The notes under the pieces were generated by a model. That model was not told the origin of the DNA, did not search any database, and saw only the letters and a program-made list of their open reading frames with translations. This document shows, in pieces, positions 1-7,952 of a DNA stretch of 64,000 nt (the stretch's first letter is position 1; each line of letters opens with the position of its first letter). The DNA is from SKIA01 sp047602905 (GTDB lineage Archaea; Nanobdellota; Nanobdellia; Woesearchaeales; SKIA01). Made by a program: the position numbers and the translations under genes. The stretch lies in the NCBI GenBank assembly GCA_047602905.1, contig JBLKOP010000004.1:39127-103126 (forward strand), given 5' to 3'.

Positions 1-636
1 AAGAATTATAAGCTCTCTGATGACATAGCATTTCGTTTCAGCAACAAAGGATGGGAAGAGCACCCTCTTAGCGTTGAGAAATACGTTGATTGGATTAACC
101 AAAATAATGGTAACGGAGAACTCGTTAATCTCTTCATGGACTACGAGACCTTTGGAGAGCACCAATGGGAGGACACAGGAATTTTTGAGTTTCTCAGACA
201 CCTACCAAGAGCAGTACTTGCACACCCAGATAACGATTTCGTAACAGTAAGTGAAGCAGTAAATCGCTACGAGGTACGAGGAGAGTTTGACGCACACCAC
301 TTTATTAGCTGGGCTGATCTTGAACGAGACTTAAGTGCTTGGTTGGGTAATCCTTTACAAGATAGAAGCATAGAAGCACTATACAAATTAGAGAAACGAA
401 TAAAAGCCACTGGTGACGAAAGGTTAATAAGGGACTGGCGGTGGTTAACTACTAGTGATCACTTCTACTACATGTGTACGAAGTGGTTTACCGACGGGGA
501 CGTGCATAAGTACTTCAACGCGTTTGACAGCCCATACGAAGGCTTCATCGCGTTCATGAACGCTCTTCACGACGTGGAGCTGCGCTTAAAAGAGTACGAG
601 AAAGCGCAAGAACCCGAGACGGTACAAACAACATAG
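1..636 (+). CDS. GH57 alpha-amylase family glycoside hydrolase, C-terminal part
   Basis: The frame is open from base 1, so the 5' end lies outside the window and 211 residues remain. The stretches KLSDDIAFRFSNKGW and FMDYETFGEHQW are typical of archaeal GH57 alpha-amylases; the second resembles conserved region 4, which holds the presumed acid/base Asp. The family acts on internal alpha-1,4 bonds of glycogen or starch by a retaining mechanism. It is followed after 11 bases by two DUF5752 genes and a glycogen synthase on the same strand, so a role in glycogen turnover is likely. The first in-frame ATG in view (136) lies inside this motif and is not the real start. Confidence 0.88.
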   Translation, partial: KNYKLSDDIAFRFSNKGWEEHPLSVEKYVDWINQNNGNGELVNLFMDYETFGEHQWEDTGIFEFLRHLPRAVLAHPDNDFVTVSEAVNRYEVRGEFDAHHFISWADLERDLSAWLGNPLQDRSIEALYKLEKRIKATGDERLIRDWRWLTTSDHFYYMCTKWFTDGDVHKYFNAFDSPYEGFIAFMNALHDVELRLKEYEKAQEPETVQTT

Positions 637-647
637 GAGAACTATAG

Positions 648-1316
648 GTGAGTAAAATGGCAAAATCAGAATCAGACCTTTCTACAATACAAGGTGTCGG
701 ACCAGCAACGCGCAAAAAACTTGAGCAAGCAAGCATAACTACTATTGCTGCTCTACAGAAGGAGAGCGCTTCTTCTCTTGCAAAAAAAACTTCTTTAAGC
801 GAGAAGCAAGCAAGTAATGTTTTAGCAGCAGCAAGTAAAGTCCCAGCAAAAAAGAAAGCAGTTAAGAAAACAACAAAGAAGGCAGCAAAGAAAGCAAGTA
901 GTAAGAAAAAACCTGCTGCAAGAAAAACGAGTAGCAAAAAAACTTCTGCGAAAAAGAAGAAGAGTAAACGGTCTTCTTCAGTAAACGCCAAGCAAGCAGC
1001 TAGCGCAGCAGCAGCTGCTATGAAAGATATCGTTGCTCGAGCGCGCGACCACTTCAAAACAGCACCTAGAGAGCACGTCTTTATTCTTCACTCAGGAGAA
1101 GAACTCAAAGACCTCTTTGACTTAGCAAGAGCTCTTGAAGACATCGCTGATCACGTATTCGCTCATCACGTAAATGAGGATCGTCACGACTTCGCTAACT
1201 GGGTTCAGCACGTTCTTGACGAGCACGCACTCGCAGAGGATTTGCGAGAGAGTAGACGCCACCCGCAAGCGCATGAACGAGTCATTTATCGTCACATAAC
1301 ACGGAGAGTGTGGTAA
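648..1316 (+). CDS. HhH - lysine-rich linker - DUF5752 protein
   Basis: The protein has 222 residues. Residues about 10-65 form a helix-hairpin-helix domain (IQGVGPATRKKLEQA). Residues 66-110 are a Lys/Ser/Ala-rich histone-tail-like linker. Residues 145-210 form a DUF5752 domain (HVNEDRHDFANWVQHVL). The HhH and basic linker suggest nucleic acid binding, although the neighbours are glycogen enzymes. DUF5752 domains occur with carbohydrate-active enzymes in archaea, and their activity is not known to me. The GTG at 648 has an AGGAG motif overlapping the upstream stop; ATG 657 is an alternative. A related HhH is present in the protein at 42598-42966. Confidence 0.8.
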   Translation: MSKMAKSESDLSTIQGVGPATRKKLEQASITTIAALQKESASSLAKKTSLSEKQASNVLAAASKVPAKKKAVKKTTKKAAKKASSKKKPAARKTSSKKTSAKKKKSKRSSSVNAKQAASAAAAAMKDIVARARDHFKTAPREHVFILHSGEELKDLFDLARALEDIADHVFAHHVNEDRHDFANWVQHVLDEHALAEDLRESRRHPQAHERVIYRHITRRVW

Positions 1317-1319
1317 GCG

Positions 1320-1883
1320 ATGGTAAACCCGTTTTATTTCTCAGATGGTAAGCAAGCAACAAATACGCATGAGTTACTTGCTGTTCTTGAAGAAACGGAT
1401 GAAGAAGCGGTTGCTAGTCACGTTCGTGAAGGACACTTTGCTAGTTGGGTTGAGCATGAACTACACAACAAAGCTTTAGCGAATCGTCTGCTTCAATGTA
1501 GAAGTTCTCAGCAAGTAATTGATGTTCTTCATCTAGAGCACACTCCTGTAGCGAGTGCTTCTAAGCAGGAGTCTTCTGCTGTTATTCGTGACTTGCAACG
1601 ACCAAAAACAGCAGGCTCCCAGGAGGATATTCCTACTATGAGTTCTTCTAAGAAAGAGTCTTCTCTTGAGCAAAGCCTCTCTTCTAAAAAAGAGCAGCAA
1701 GAAAGTACTCAAGAGGAGGTACGTAAGCCTTCAGTTGCGCCTACTAAGCCTTCTCTTCCTTCACGCATCCCTACTACGAGTTCTTCTTCTAGTAGTTATA
1801 ATGCTAAGGAGTTCGTTTTAGGGTTAGCTATAGGAACTATTCTTGGGGTGCTTATTCACGCGTTAATTATTGCTCTTACGTAG
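1320..1883 (+). CDS. DUF5752 protein with C-terminal membrane anchor
   Basis: The protein has 187 residues and starts 4 bases after its neighbour. Residues about 1-65 are a second, shorter DUF5752 domain (HVREGHFASWVEHEL, compare HVNEDRHDFANWVQHVL next door). A Ser/Lys/Glu-rich linker follows. The C-terminus is a glycine-containing hydrophobic helix (LGLAIGTILGVLIHALI), so it is probably a tail-anchored membrane protein. Two DUF5752 domains, one soluble and one membrane-tethered, sit between an amylase and a glycogen synthase. A scaffold that holds the glycogen machinery at the membrane is possible, but this is inference. Confidence 0.75.
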   Translation: MVNPFYFSDGKQATNTHELLAVLEETDEEAVASHVREGHFASWVEHELHNKALANRLLQCRSSQQVIDVLHLEHTPVASASKQESSAVIRDLQRPKTAGSQEDIPTMSSSKKESSLEQSLSSKKEQQESTQEEVRKPSVAPTKPSLPSRIPTTSSSSSSYNAKEFVLGLAIGTILGVLIHALIIALT

Positions 1884-1889
1884 ATAGGG

Positions 1890-3647
1890 ATGACTGATGA
1901 ACGAGTAGTTGTTGAGGTAGCTTGGGAGGTTGCAAACAAGGTTGGAGGTATTCATACGGTTGTTTCTACAAAAGCAGCTTCTCTTACTCAGCGTTTTAAG
2001 AATTATTTGTGTGTTGGTCCGTTATTTGCTCAAAAGAAGTTAGAGAACGTTACTGAGCACCCTCCTCCTTCTGAGCTAGCTGTTGTTCTTGATGATTTGC
2101 GTCTGCGAGGAATTCATTGTTTGTATGGTACGTGGGATATTCCTGGTAGTCCTCGCGTGTTATTGTTAGATGCGAGTAGTGCTGATCTTGATTGGGATGG
2201 TATGAAGGCTTCTTACTGGCAGGATTTTGGTGTTGATACGTTGCGTGCTGAGTGGGATGTTCTTGAGCCTCTTCGTTGGGCGAGTGCTTGTGGGTTGTTT
2301 CTTGATTTGTATCAGCAGCGCTTGGGTGTTCGTGTTCTTGCGCAGTTTCATGAGTGGATGGCTGGTTTTGGTGTGTTGTATTGTAAGCAGCATAACGCGC
2401 AGGTAAAAACTATTTTTACTACTCACGCTACGGTTCTTGGTCGTAGTCTTTCCTCGAGTACGAACGAGGATATTTATTCTCTTATTGAGTCTGTTGATAT
2501 TGATGCTCAGGCTCGTGAACTTGGTGTTTTTGAGAAGCATTCTTCTGAGAAAGCTGCTGCTTTGGCTTGTGATGTGTTTACTACTGTTTCTGAGATTACT
2601 TCTTTAGAAGCCTCGTATGTTCTTTCTCGCTCTCCTGATGTTATTTTGCCTAATGGGCTTGTTTCTGAGAGTGATTCTGAGCGCTCAGTTCTTCATCGTG
2701 TGAGTCGTGAGCGTTTGCGAGATTTTGTGTACGCGTATTTCTTTGGTCATCACCAGTTTGATTTGGATGAGACGCTCTTGTTTTTTACGAATGGTCGTTA
2801 TGAGTTTCATAACAAGGGTCTTGATGTGCTTACGGATGCTCTTGGTGTTCTTAATCGTCGTTTGCGGGAGGCTAATCATAAGAAGCGTGTCGTGGTGTTT
2901 TATTGTATTCCTAGTGATTCCCATAATATTAAGGAGGATGTGTTGCAGTCTCAGCGAGCGTTTTCTTCTCTTCGCTTATTTGTTGATGAGCACGTGGATG
3001 ATTTGAAGCGTCGGTTGTTGCGTAGTGCTTTGCGTATTGGTTCGTTGTCTTCTGATGAGATACTTGATGATTCTGTTCGTGAACAAATTTCTTCTTTAGC
3101 TCAGCAGCTTGTTCGTTCTCGTCCTCCTTCTGTGTGTACGCATCACCTTCCTGGGGAGTCTTCTGATGATCTTGTTCGGTTCTTTTCTCGTAATGAATTA
3201 ACTAATTCTGCTGATGATTGGGTAAAAGTTATTCGTCTTCCTGTGTATCTTGATGGCGCTGATGGTCTTCTGAATTTGTCTATGCAGGAGGTTGGTAGTG
3301 GTTGTCATCTTGGGTTGTTTGTGAGTTATTATGAGCCTTGGGGCTATACTCCTCTTGAGAGCGCTACTTGGGGTACTCCTGCTATCACTACTGATTTGGC
3401 TGGTTTTGGTCGTTTTGTTCGTGAGCACGCTTCTTCTCAGCAGGGCGTTGTTGTTCTTGATCGTCATAAAAAGTCGTATGAGGATGTTGTTTCTTCTCTT
3501 GCTAGCGCGATGTTTTCTTTTGTTGAGTTATCTCAGGATGAACGTCGTTTGCGTCGCGAGGAGGCTTTAGGGGTTTCTTCTCTTGCTCAGTGGAGTGAGT
3601 TTATCAAGCATTATTTTTCTGCTTTTGATTTAGCGTACGAAAAATAA
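1890..3647 (+). CDS. glycogen synthase, GT3-like
   Basis: The protein has 585 residues. The N-terminus EVAWEVANKVGGIHTVVSTK carries the sugar-nucleotide binding KVGGI signature in the form seen in eukaryotic-type GT3 glycogen synthases. The C-terminal half has YYEPWGYTPLESATWGTPAI, the GT3 donor-site motif with its E-x7-E spacing. It transfers glucose from UDP- or ADP-glucose to the non-reducing end of glycogen. It is the last gene of the amylase-DUF5752 operon and is convergent with the FNR-like gene 6 bases away. Synonymous codons are strongly T-ending, unlike the A-richer amylase fragment at the start of the operon. Confidence 0.9.
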   Translation: MTDERVVVEVAWEVANKVGGIHTVVSTKAASLTQRFKNYLCVGPLFAQKKLENVTEHPPPSELAVVLDDLRLRGIHCLYGTWDIPGSPRVLLLDASSADLDWDGMKASYWQDFGVDTLRAEWDVLEPLRWASACGLFLDLYQQRLGVRVLAQFHEWMAGFGVLYCKQHNAQVKTIFTTHATVLGRSLSSSTNEDIYSLIESVDIDAQARELGVFEKHSSEKAAALACDVFTTVSEITSLEASYVLSRSPDVILPNGLVSESDSERSVLHRVSRERLRDFVYAYFFGHHQFDLDETLLFFTNGRYEFHNKGLDVLTDALGVLNRRLREANHKKRVVVFYCIPSDSHNIKEDVLQSQRAFSSLRLFVDEHVDDLKRRLLRSALRIGSLSSDEILDDSVREQISSLAQQLVRSRPPSVCTHHLPGESSDDLVRFFSRNELTNSADDWVKVIRLPVYLDGADGLLNLSMQEVGSGCHLGLFVSYYEPWGYTPLESATWGTPAITTDLAGFGRFVREHASSQQGVVVLDRHKKSYEDVVSSLASAMFSFVELSQDERRLRREEALGVSSLAQWSEFIKHYFSAFDLAYEK

Positions 3648-3653
3648 GGTTTT

Positions 3654-4337
3654 TTATGAGGTGATGTTTCCGTAGTTTTCTACGCGTATATTGTTGCTTG
3701 GTATGTTGAGTTCTTGTAGGTGTTCATTCATTGCTCGTATAAACGCGTTTGATCCGCACAGGTATACTACGGTGTTTTCTGTGAGGTGTTTTTTTATTTC
3801 TTGTTTGGTTATTCGCCCGTTTTTTTCTTCCCATTCTTCTCTTGTAAGTGTTGGTTGGTAGGTGAACCAATTTTTTTGTATCTGGCTGAGTTCTTCGTGG
3901 TACAGTAGGTCGTTTGTTGTTTTGTTCGTGTATAGTAGCGTGAATGCTCTTGTGTCGTTTTTTTGTTGTGCTTCTCGTAGGTAGCTAATACAAGGTGTTA
4001 TTCCGCTTCCTGCTGCTATGAAGAGGGTGTGTTCTTCTTCTCCTCTCCTAAAGTCTCCAAATGGTCCTATCATGATGAGTTTGTCTTTTTCTTGTAGTTT
4101 GGCGAGTTGCGGGCTTACTGTTCCTTGTTCTTGTACGCGTATAGTTATGTGTATTGTTTCTTCGTGTGGGCTGCTTGCTATGCTGTAGCTTCTGCGTATG
4201 GGTTTGTTGTTATGAGTTGTTTGTAGGTGCACGAATTGTCCTGCTTTGTAGCTGAATCCTTCTGGTTTGCTTAAGATGAGTGTGTAGGCGTTTATGGTGT
4301 CTACTCGGTTCTCTAGGACTTCTACTTCGTATAGCAT
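3654..4337 (-). CDS. ferredoxin/flavodoxin-NADP reductase-like FAD oxidoreductase
   Basis: The protein has 227 residues and is a two-domain FNR module without an iron-sulfur domain. RRSYSIASSP (about residue 48) is the FAD-binding RxYS motif. GSGITPCISYLREA (about residue 110) is the pyridine-nucleotide binding site, and YLCGS near residue 195 is the usual NAD(P)-side motif. It would move electrons between NAD(P)H and a small carrier that is not encoded nearby. A TATA-like AACTTAAAAAAG lies about 27 bases before the ATG, so it is transcribed on its own. The electron partner cannot be told from sequence. Confidence 0.85.
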   Translation of the reverse strand: MLYEVEVLENRVDTINAYTLILSKPEGFSYKAGQFVHLQTTHNNKPIRRSYSIASSPHEETIHITIRVQEQGTVSPQLAKLQEKDKLIMIGPFGDFRRGEEEHTLFIAAGSGITPCISYLREAQQKNDTRAFTLLYTNKTTNDLLYHEELSQIQKNWFTYQPTLTREEWEEKNGRITKQEIKKHLTENTVVYLCGSNAFIRAMNEHLQELNIPSNNIRVENYGNITS

Positions 4338-4371
4338 GTCTTGTTAGGAGAAGAAGTGCTTTTTTAAGTCT

Positions 4372-4881
4372 TTATTTTGTTTGTTCTAGCTCATAAAACA
4401 GTAAGTATTCGCTCATTATTTGGTATTGTGAGAGTCCGAAGGAGCTGAGGTTGTTTGCTTTTCTAAATTTAGGCAGCAAGTTGCGCACTCCTGTTTCTTC
4501 TAGGTGTTCTATTGTTCTGCACAGCGTTGCTAAGTCACTTACAAGGAGTTTTTCTGGTTGTTTATTTGTGTATTCTGTTGTTATTCGCATAATTCTTGTT
4601 GGCATCCCGCTTCCATCTATACTTACTAGTTCAGGCATGTGTTCTTGTTTGTAAAATTGTTTTGCAAAGAGGTTGTAATTATTTATGAATCCTTCAATGT
4701 TTTCTTTTTTGAGTTGTTGTGAGTAAAAGTTTAGTTCTTCGTCACTAAGAGTTATTCTTTCTTGCAAGCGTTGCTTTTTTTTCTCTTTTTCTTGCCTGAG
4801 TTTTTCTTGATAAGATATTTTCTTAATTACGTTTACACCTACCTCTTCATCACGTCCCCAAAGAGTTTGTTGTCCACTCAT
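4372..4881 (-). CDS. hypothetical protein with coiled-coil N-terminus
   Basis: The protein has 169 residues and I do not recognise a family. Residues about 20-60 are highly charged and helical (KLRQEKEKKKQRLQER), followed by a mixed alpha/beta region with SIDGSGMPTRIMRITTEY. There is no signal peptide or membrane helix. A TATA-like sequence revcomp to CTATAAAAAT (about 4901-4910) lies about 25 bases upstream of the ATG and supports this start. The gene begins a 3.5-kb block (to 7.9 kb) that is more AT-rich than its surroundings. Confidence 0.6.
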   Translation of the reverse strand: MSGQQTLWGRDEEVGVNVIKKISYQEKLRQEKEKKKQRLQERITLSDEELNFYSQQLKKENIEGFINNYNLFAKQFYKQEHMPELVSIDGSGMPTRIMRITTEYTNKQPEKLLVSDLATLCRTIEHLEETGVRNLLPKFRKANNLSSFGLSQYQIMSEYLLFYELEQTK

Positions 4882-5082
4882 GCGTGTAGGAAAGAAAACC
4901 GTCTATAAAAATTGTTGCTTCTTAAGAGGAGTTATTATTGTTTTTTCAGTGATAACCAAGGATTTTCCGATTTTTGGTAAATAAGCGCATACCGTTTCTT
5001 GAAATTAGTAAAAGAAGAAATAATTATTGGATAAACTGTTTGTATCATAAACGTTTTTTAATGAGTTGTGTTGTTGTATTGT

Positions 5083-5691
5083 ATGAGTAGTTGGGAAGGG
5101 ATTCATGCACGAGGAAATCTTGAGATTGAAGTGTTTGGTTTGCGTCTAGTTGTTTTTCGTGACACATTTAATCCGGATTCTAAAAGAACACTTACTTCAC
5201 AGGCTGTTATTGATGTTATGCCTGAGAGTTTTGCTTCTAAAACAGTCTTAGATATTGGTAGCGGCAGCGGGGTTTTAGGTATTAAGGCTGCTTCTTTGGG
5301 TGCTGAGCATGTTGTATGTACGGATATTGATGATTTGGTGTTAAAAAATATTCATCTAAATTTTGAAATTAACCTTATCTCCTCAGAAAAGTACACTCTT
5401 GTTCGTTCTAATTTGTTCTCTCATGTTTCTGGCTCGTTTGATTATATATTTGCTAATTTGCCTATATTAGATGATGAGTGGGAGGGAGTAGATACTGCTA
5501 ATCTTACTGAGAACTTTTTGTTTGAGGCAAAGAATTTTCTTTCTTCTGACGGAGTTCTCTTATTTAGTTGGGCTTCTTTTGGCGATGTCAATCACGTTGA
5601 GAGTATCTTAGAGAGGACTTCTTTTACTCGAAAACGACATGAGTTTGTTAGAGATAAAGTTACGTATTTTGTTTATGAGTTACGGCTTTGA
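5083..5691 (+). CDS. class I SAM-dependent methyltransferase (HemK/PrmA-like)
   Basis: The protein has 202 residues from ATG 5083. VLDIGSGSGVLGIKAASLGA is SAM motif I, and CTDIDDLVL follows with the acidic ribose-binding residues. In the catalytic position there is FANLPILDDEW rather than the NPPY of HemK or RsmC, so amide-nitrogen methylation is doubtful. An upstream GTG at 5068 is open, but a TATA-like TTTTTTAAT (5054-5062) places the start about 26 bases downstream at 5083. It is convergent with the next methyltransferase gene, and the 3' ends overlap by 12 bases. The substrate is unknown. Confidence 0.75.
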   Translation: MSSWEGIHARGNLEIEVFGLRLVVFRDTFNPDSKRTLTSQAVIDVMPESFASKTVLDIGSGSGVLGIKAASLGAEHVVCTDIDDLVLKNIHLNFEINLISSEKYTLVRSNLFSHVSGSFDYIFANLPILDDEWEGVDTANLTENFLFEAKNFLSSDGVLLFSWASFGDVNHVESILERTSFTRKRHEFVRDKVTYFVYELRL

Positions 5692-6834
5692 TAAAACTAC
5701 TATTCTGTTTGTTATAGTAAATGCTTGTTGTTGTGTTATTTCTCGTATTTGTTCTTGTATTGATTCTTTATTTCGTAAGTAGACATCTAGGTCGTTTTCA
5801 AAAAGAAAGCGTAATGCTCTGTAAGTTTCATTGATGTCTGTTGTCAATAAAGTCGCTTTTATATCGTATTCTTGATCCGTATATGGTTTGATAAGTTCTT
5901 CAAATAATTTATACGTAAACGTGCATGGCTCGCTTTTTAGGTAGTATACGTGTTTTTTTAGTTTTGCGTAGTCTCCTGTTGGTGCATTGAATACTAGGAT
6001 AATTTTTCCGTTTGAGGAGAGTTTCTCAAACATACTCTCAAGGACGTGTTTTGGTTCTTGAGTAAAATAAAATATTGTGTGTGAAGCAAGTATTGTATCA
6101 AAGGTTTTTTCTGTTTCAAACTTCTCCCACGAGGAGTCTATAAACTGTACTTGTGTGTTGTTTGTTTGAAAAAATCCTGCGTTTTTCTCTACTATAGTGT
6201 ATTCTATGTTTGAAGGTATTGTTATAACGTCTCCAAATCCTGATCCTATTTCCAGAAGAGATTTTGGTTTGTGCTTAGAAAGAAGTTTTGTTATTTCTTC
6301 TCCAAGTATTTCTTTTTCGTTTGTATATCGGCAATATTCTTCAAAAAGTACTTCTGGAAGCCAGTATGTTCCTTTGGTTATTTGTTTTTCTATCAGGTTT
6401 GCTGATGACCACATAAAATTAAAGTAGTCTTTGTAGCTTTCTGCTACGCTGTTATCTTCTATAAGTATTAGTCGTGGTTGTTCTTGGCTCCAGATAAGGA
6501 TATTTACTTTGTTTTTGTAGATGTCAATTCCTGCTTCTGTAAGAAGTCCTAGTGGCATGAATTTGTATTGTGTATACGTGTTTTCATACCTCTTTGCGAG
6601 ATGTTTATGGTCGTTGTTAAAAAGAAGTTTTGTATAAATCTTTTTTTCTACTCGGTTCTTTATGAGTTCGTTAAAAAAAGCGAGTGCTTCTGGTGAGTGA
6701 GGGTTTCCTGATCTCGCTCCAAATACTAATACTTCATCTCCTTCTTGTAGCGTTTGATTAATTGAGTTATAATAATTTTTTACTTCTTCAAATCCTTTAT
6801 AGACAGTTATTTTTGTTTCTGCATCTTCTTGCAT
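5680..6834 (-). CDS. TrmB-type sensor domain fused to a SAM methyltransferase
   Basis: The protein has 384 residues. Residues about 8-150 resemble the phospholipase D-like effector domain of TrmB/PLD-type archaeal regulators (ITVYKGFEEVKNYYNSI, FGARSGNPHSPEALAFFNEL). No DNA-binding winged helix precedes it. From about residue 190 a class I methyltransferase follows (LLEIGSGFGDVITIP; later FDTILASHTIFYFT and NGKIILVFNAPTGDYAKL). A CTTTTATAC box about 27 bases upstream supports the start. The fusion suggests methylation gated by a ligand or by DNA ends, which is inference. Base composition is AT-rich compared with nearby core genes. Confidence 0.72.
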   Translation of the reverse strand: MQEDAETKITVYKGFEEVKNYYNSINQTLQEGDEVLVFGARSGNPHSPEALAFFNELIKNRVEKKIYTKLLFNNDHKHLAKRYENTYTQYKFMPLGLLTEAGIDIYKNKVNILIWSQEQPRLILIEDNSVAESYKDYFNFMWSSANLIEKQITKGTYWLPEVLFEEYCRYTNEKEILGEEITKLLSKHKPKSLLEIGSGFGDVITIPSNIEYTIVEKNAGFFQTNNTQVQFIDSSWEKFETEKTFDTILASHTIFYFTQEPKHVLESMFEKLSSNGKIILVFNAPTGDYAKLKKHVYYLKSEPCTFTYKLFEELIKPYTDQEYDIKATLLTTDINETYRALRFLFENDLDVYLRNKESIQEQIREITQQQAFTITNRIVVLSKP

Positions 6835-6882
6835 GTGTTAATTAGTAGTCTGTAGCGTATAAAAGACTTGCTGCCAGCATTG

Positions 6883-6916
6883 TTATTTTTGCATGCGCAG
6901 TATTTCTGCTGCGTGT
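6883..6916. repeat. left copy of 34-bp direct repeat (cobW 3'-end remnant)
   Basis: This 34-base stretch matches 7919-7952 at 33 of 34 positions by eye; the mismatch is T at 6888 against G at 7924. The right copy is the real 3' end of the cobW-type gene including its stop codon. This copy therefore encodes, on the minus strand, a detached end of that gene. Weaker similarity (GTTC then GTATCGT) continues for about 20 bases to the right. Confidence 0.85.
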
Positions 6917-6954
6917 TTATTGTTCATGTATCGTTATCTAAACGAGTATTTTGT

Positions 6955-7851
6955 TTAGAATTCACTGAGTTTGATAAGGAGTTCTAAGTCCGTGTGAAAA
7001 GGAACTGGTTTGTATATTTCTTCAATAATAACATGTAGACCTTTACTAAGTTGCTCTACGTTTATTTCTTGTTTTATTGCTTGAGGGATAAGAGAAGGTA
7101 TTTCAAACTTGTTATTGACCTTTTGTATGTCTTCTTTGATAAAGCGTTCAAACCTGTTCGCGCTCCAAAGCATACTATCATATGCGGCTTGCTGATAGTA
7201 CATAAAAGATTTGTGAGTAAGATCGTTTGATAATTGCCGTTCTCTTATGTAGTTATCTACTGCGTAGACAAGCCTTTCTTTAGGACAGTCAATATATAGA
7301 GACCACATACCTCTTATTTCAGCAAAAACTGCTGCTTGTATATTTGTATCGTTTGTTCGTAATCCGTAAACTTCGTCGAAGCAGCTAACGAAGTGATCGG
7401 CTGCATTAATCATTGCTGCTAATTCAAATCCTTCAGGAAGAGTTACTGGTATGAAAGAGAGAAATTCTGATTTGTATGGTTTAGTTGTTTGTCCTTGTCC
7501 ATGAGCTAGTGCTCCTAAGAGCTCTTTAAGAGATTTTCTGCTTATGTTTCCTTTTGGTATTGCTGGTATAACTTCTTCTGTAAATCGTTGATAATGAAAT
7601 AGTATTTCAGGATCGCAATTAAAATCATAATCTAAGTCTTCTTCAATATCAATACGTTTAGTAAACTCTTCTCTTAGTTGTAGTTGTTTTTCCTTGTTGT
7701 TTACAAGTCTTGTCAGGTACGTTTCTTTTTGATTAATGAGTTCTAAAAAGTCTTCTCTATGTGGTTCTTGGAGAAGGATATCTTTGTCTTCTGCGTACGA
7801 TTGAAGCCAACTATATGAGTTAATACATTGTGAAAAAGCATTTCCAATCAT
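6955..7851 (-). CDS. unknown protein in a direct-repeat-flanked cassette
   Basis: The protein has 298 residues and I do not recognise a family. It is soluble and mostly helical, with no signal peptide. Visible stretches are YDFNCDPEILFHYQRF, LLGALAHGQGQTTKPYKSEF and AAVFAEIRGMWSLYIDCPKE. No recombinase, nuclease or toxin motif is evident. The gene has its own promoter (AATATAAAT about 26 bases upstream), and a perfect inverted repeat covers that TATA box. It is the only gene between two 34-bp direct repeats derived from the 3' end of cobW, so it was probably inserted there. Codons are A/T-ending (AAA, ATA, GAA), unlike the neighbouring core genes. Confidence 0.65.
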   Translation of the reverse strand: MIGNAFSQCINSYSWLQSYAEDKDILLQEPHREDFLELINQKETYLTRLVNNKEKQLQLREEFTKRIDIEEDLDYDFNCDPEILFHYQRFTEEVIPAIPKGNISRKSLKELLGALAHGQGQTTKPYKSEFLSFIPVTLPEGFELAAMINAADHFVSCFDEVYGLRTNDTNIQAAVFAEIRGMWSLYIDCPKERLVYAVDNYIRERQLSNDLTHKSFMYYQQAAYDSMLWSANRFERFIKEDIQKVNNKFEIPSLIPQAIKQEINVEQLSKGLHVIIEEIYKPVPFHTDLELLIKLSEF

Positions 7852-7868
7852 TTATTATCGTAAAGTGA

Positions 7869-7886
7869 AAACAATTTATATTGTTT
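7869..7886. promoter_or_regulatory. inverted repeat over the TATA box of the cassette gene
   Basis: AAACAAT-TTAT-ATTGTTT is a perfect inverted repeat with 7-base arms and a 4-base spacer. Read on the minus strand it contains the AATATAAAT promoter element, centred 26 bases before the ATG at 7851. A dimeric regulator bound here would block TBP, so this is a candidate operator. The assignment is inferred from symmetry and position only. Confidence 0.45.
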
Positions 7887-7918
7887 ATGCAAATATAATC
7901 AGTTACTTAATCAAATTA

Positions 7919-7952
7919 TTATTGTTGCATGCGCAGTATTTCTGCTGCGTGT
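7919..7952. repeat. right copy of 34-bp direct repeat (intact cobW 3' end)
   Basis: This is the last 11 codons of the cobW-type gene with its TAA stop, plus one base. It matches 6883-6916 at 33 of 34 positions. The arrangement, with an intact gene end on one side and a displaced copy about 1 kb downstream, is what integration into a gene's 3' end leaves behind. A collapsed tandem duplication of cobW is the alternative. Confidence 0.85.

Noticed and set aside
1890..3647. Bacterial GlgA-type (GT5) starch synthase
   Set aside because: Motifs EVAWEVANKVGGIHTV and YYEPWGYTPLE fit the GT3 form; the GT5 KTGGLADV signature is absent.
6955..7851. Integrase or transposase in the direct-repeat cassette
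   Set aside because: No tyrosine or serine recombinase motif, no DDE pattern and no zinc finger could be seen in the 298 residues.
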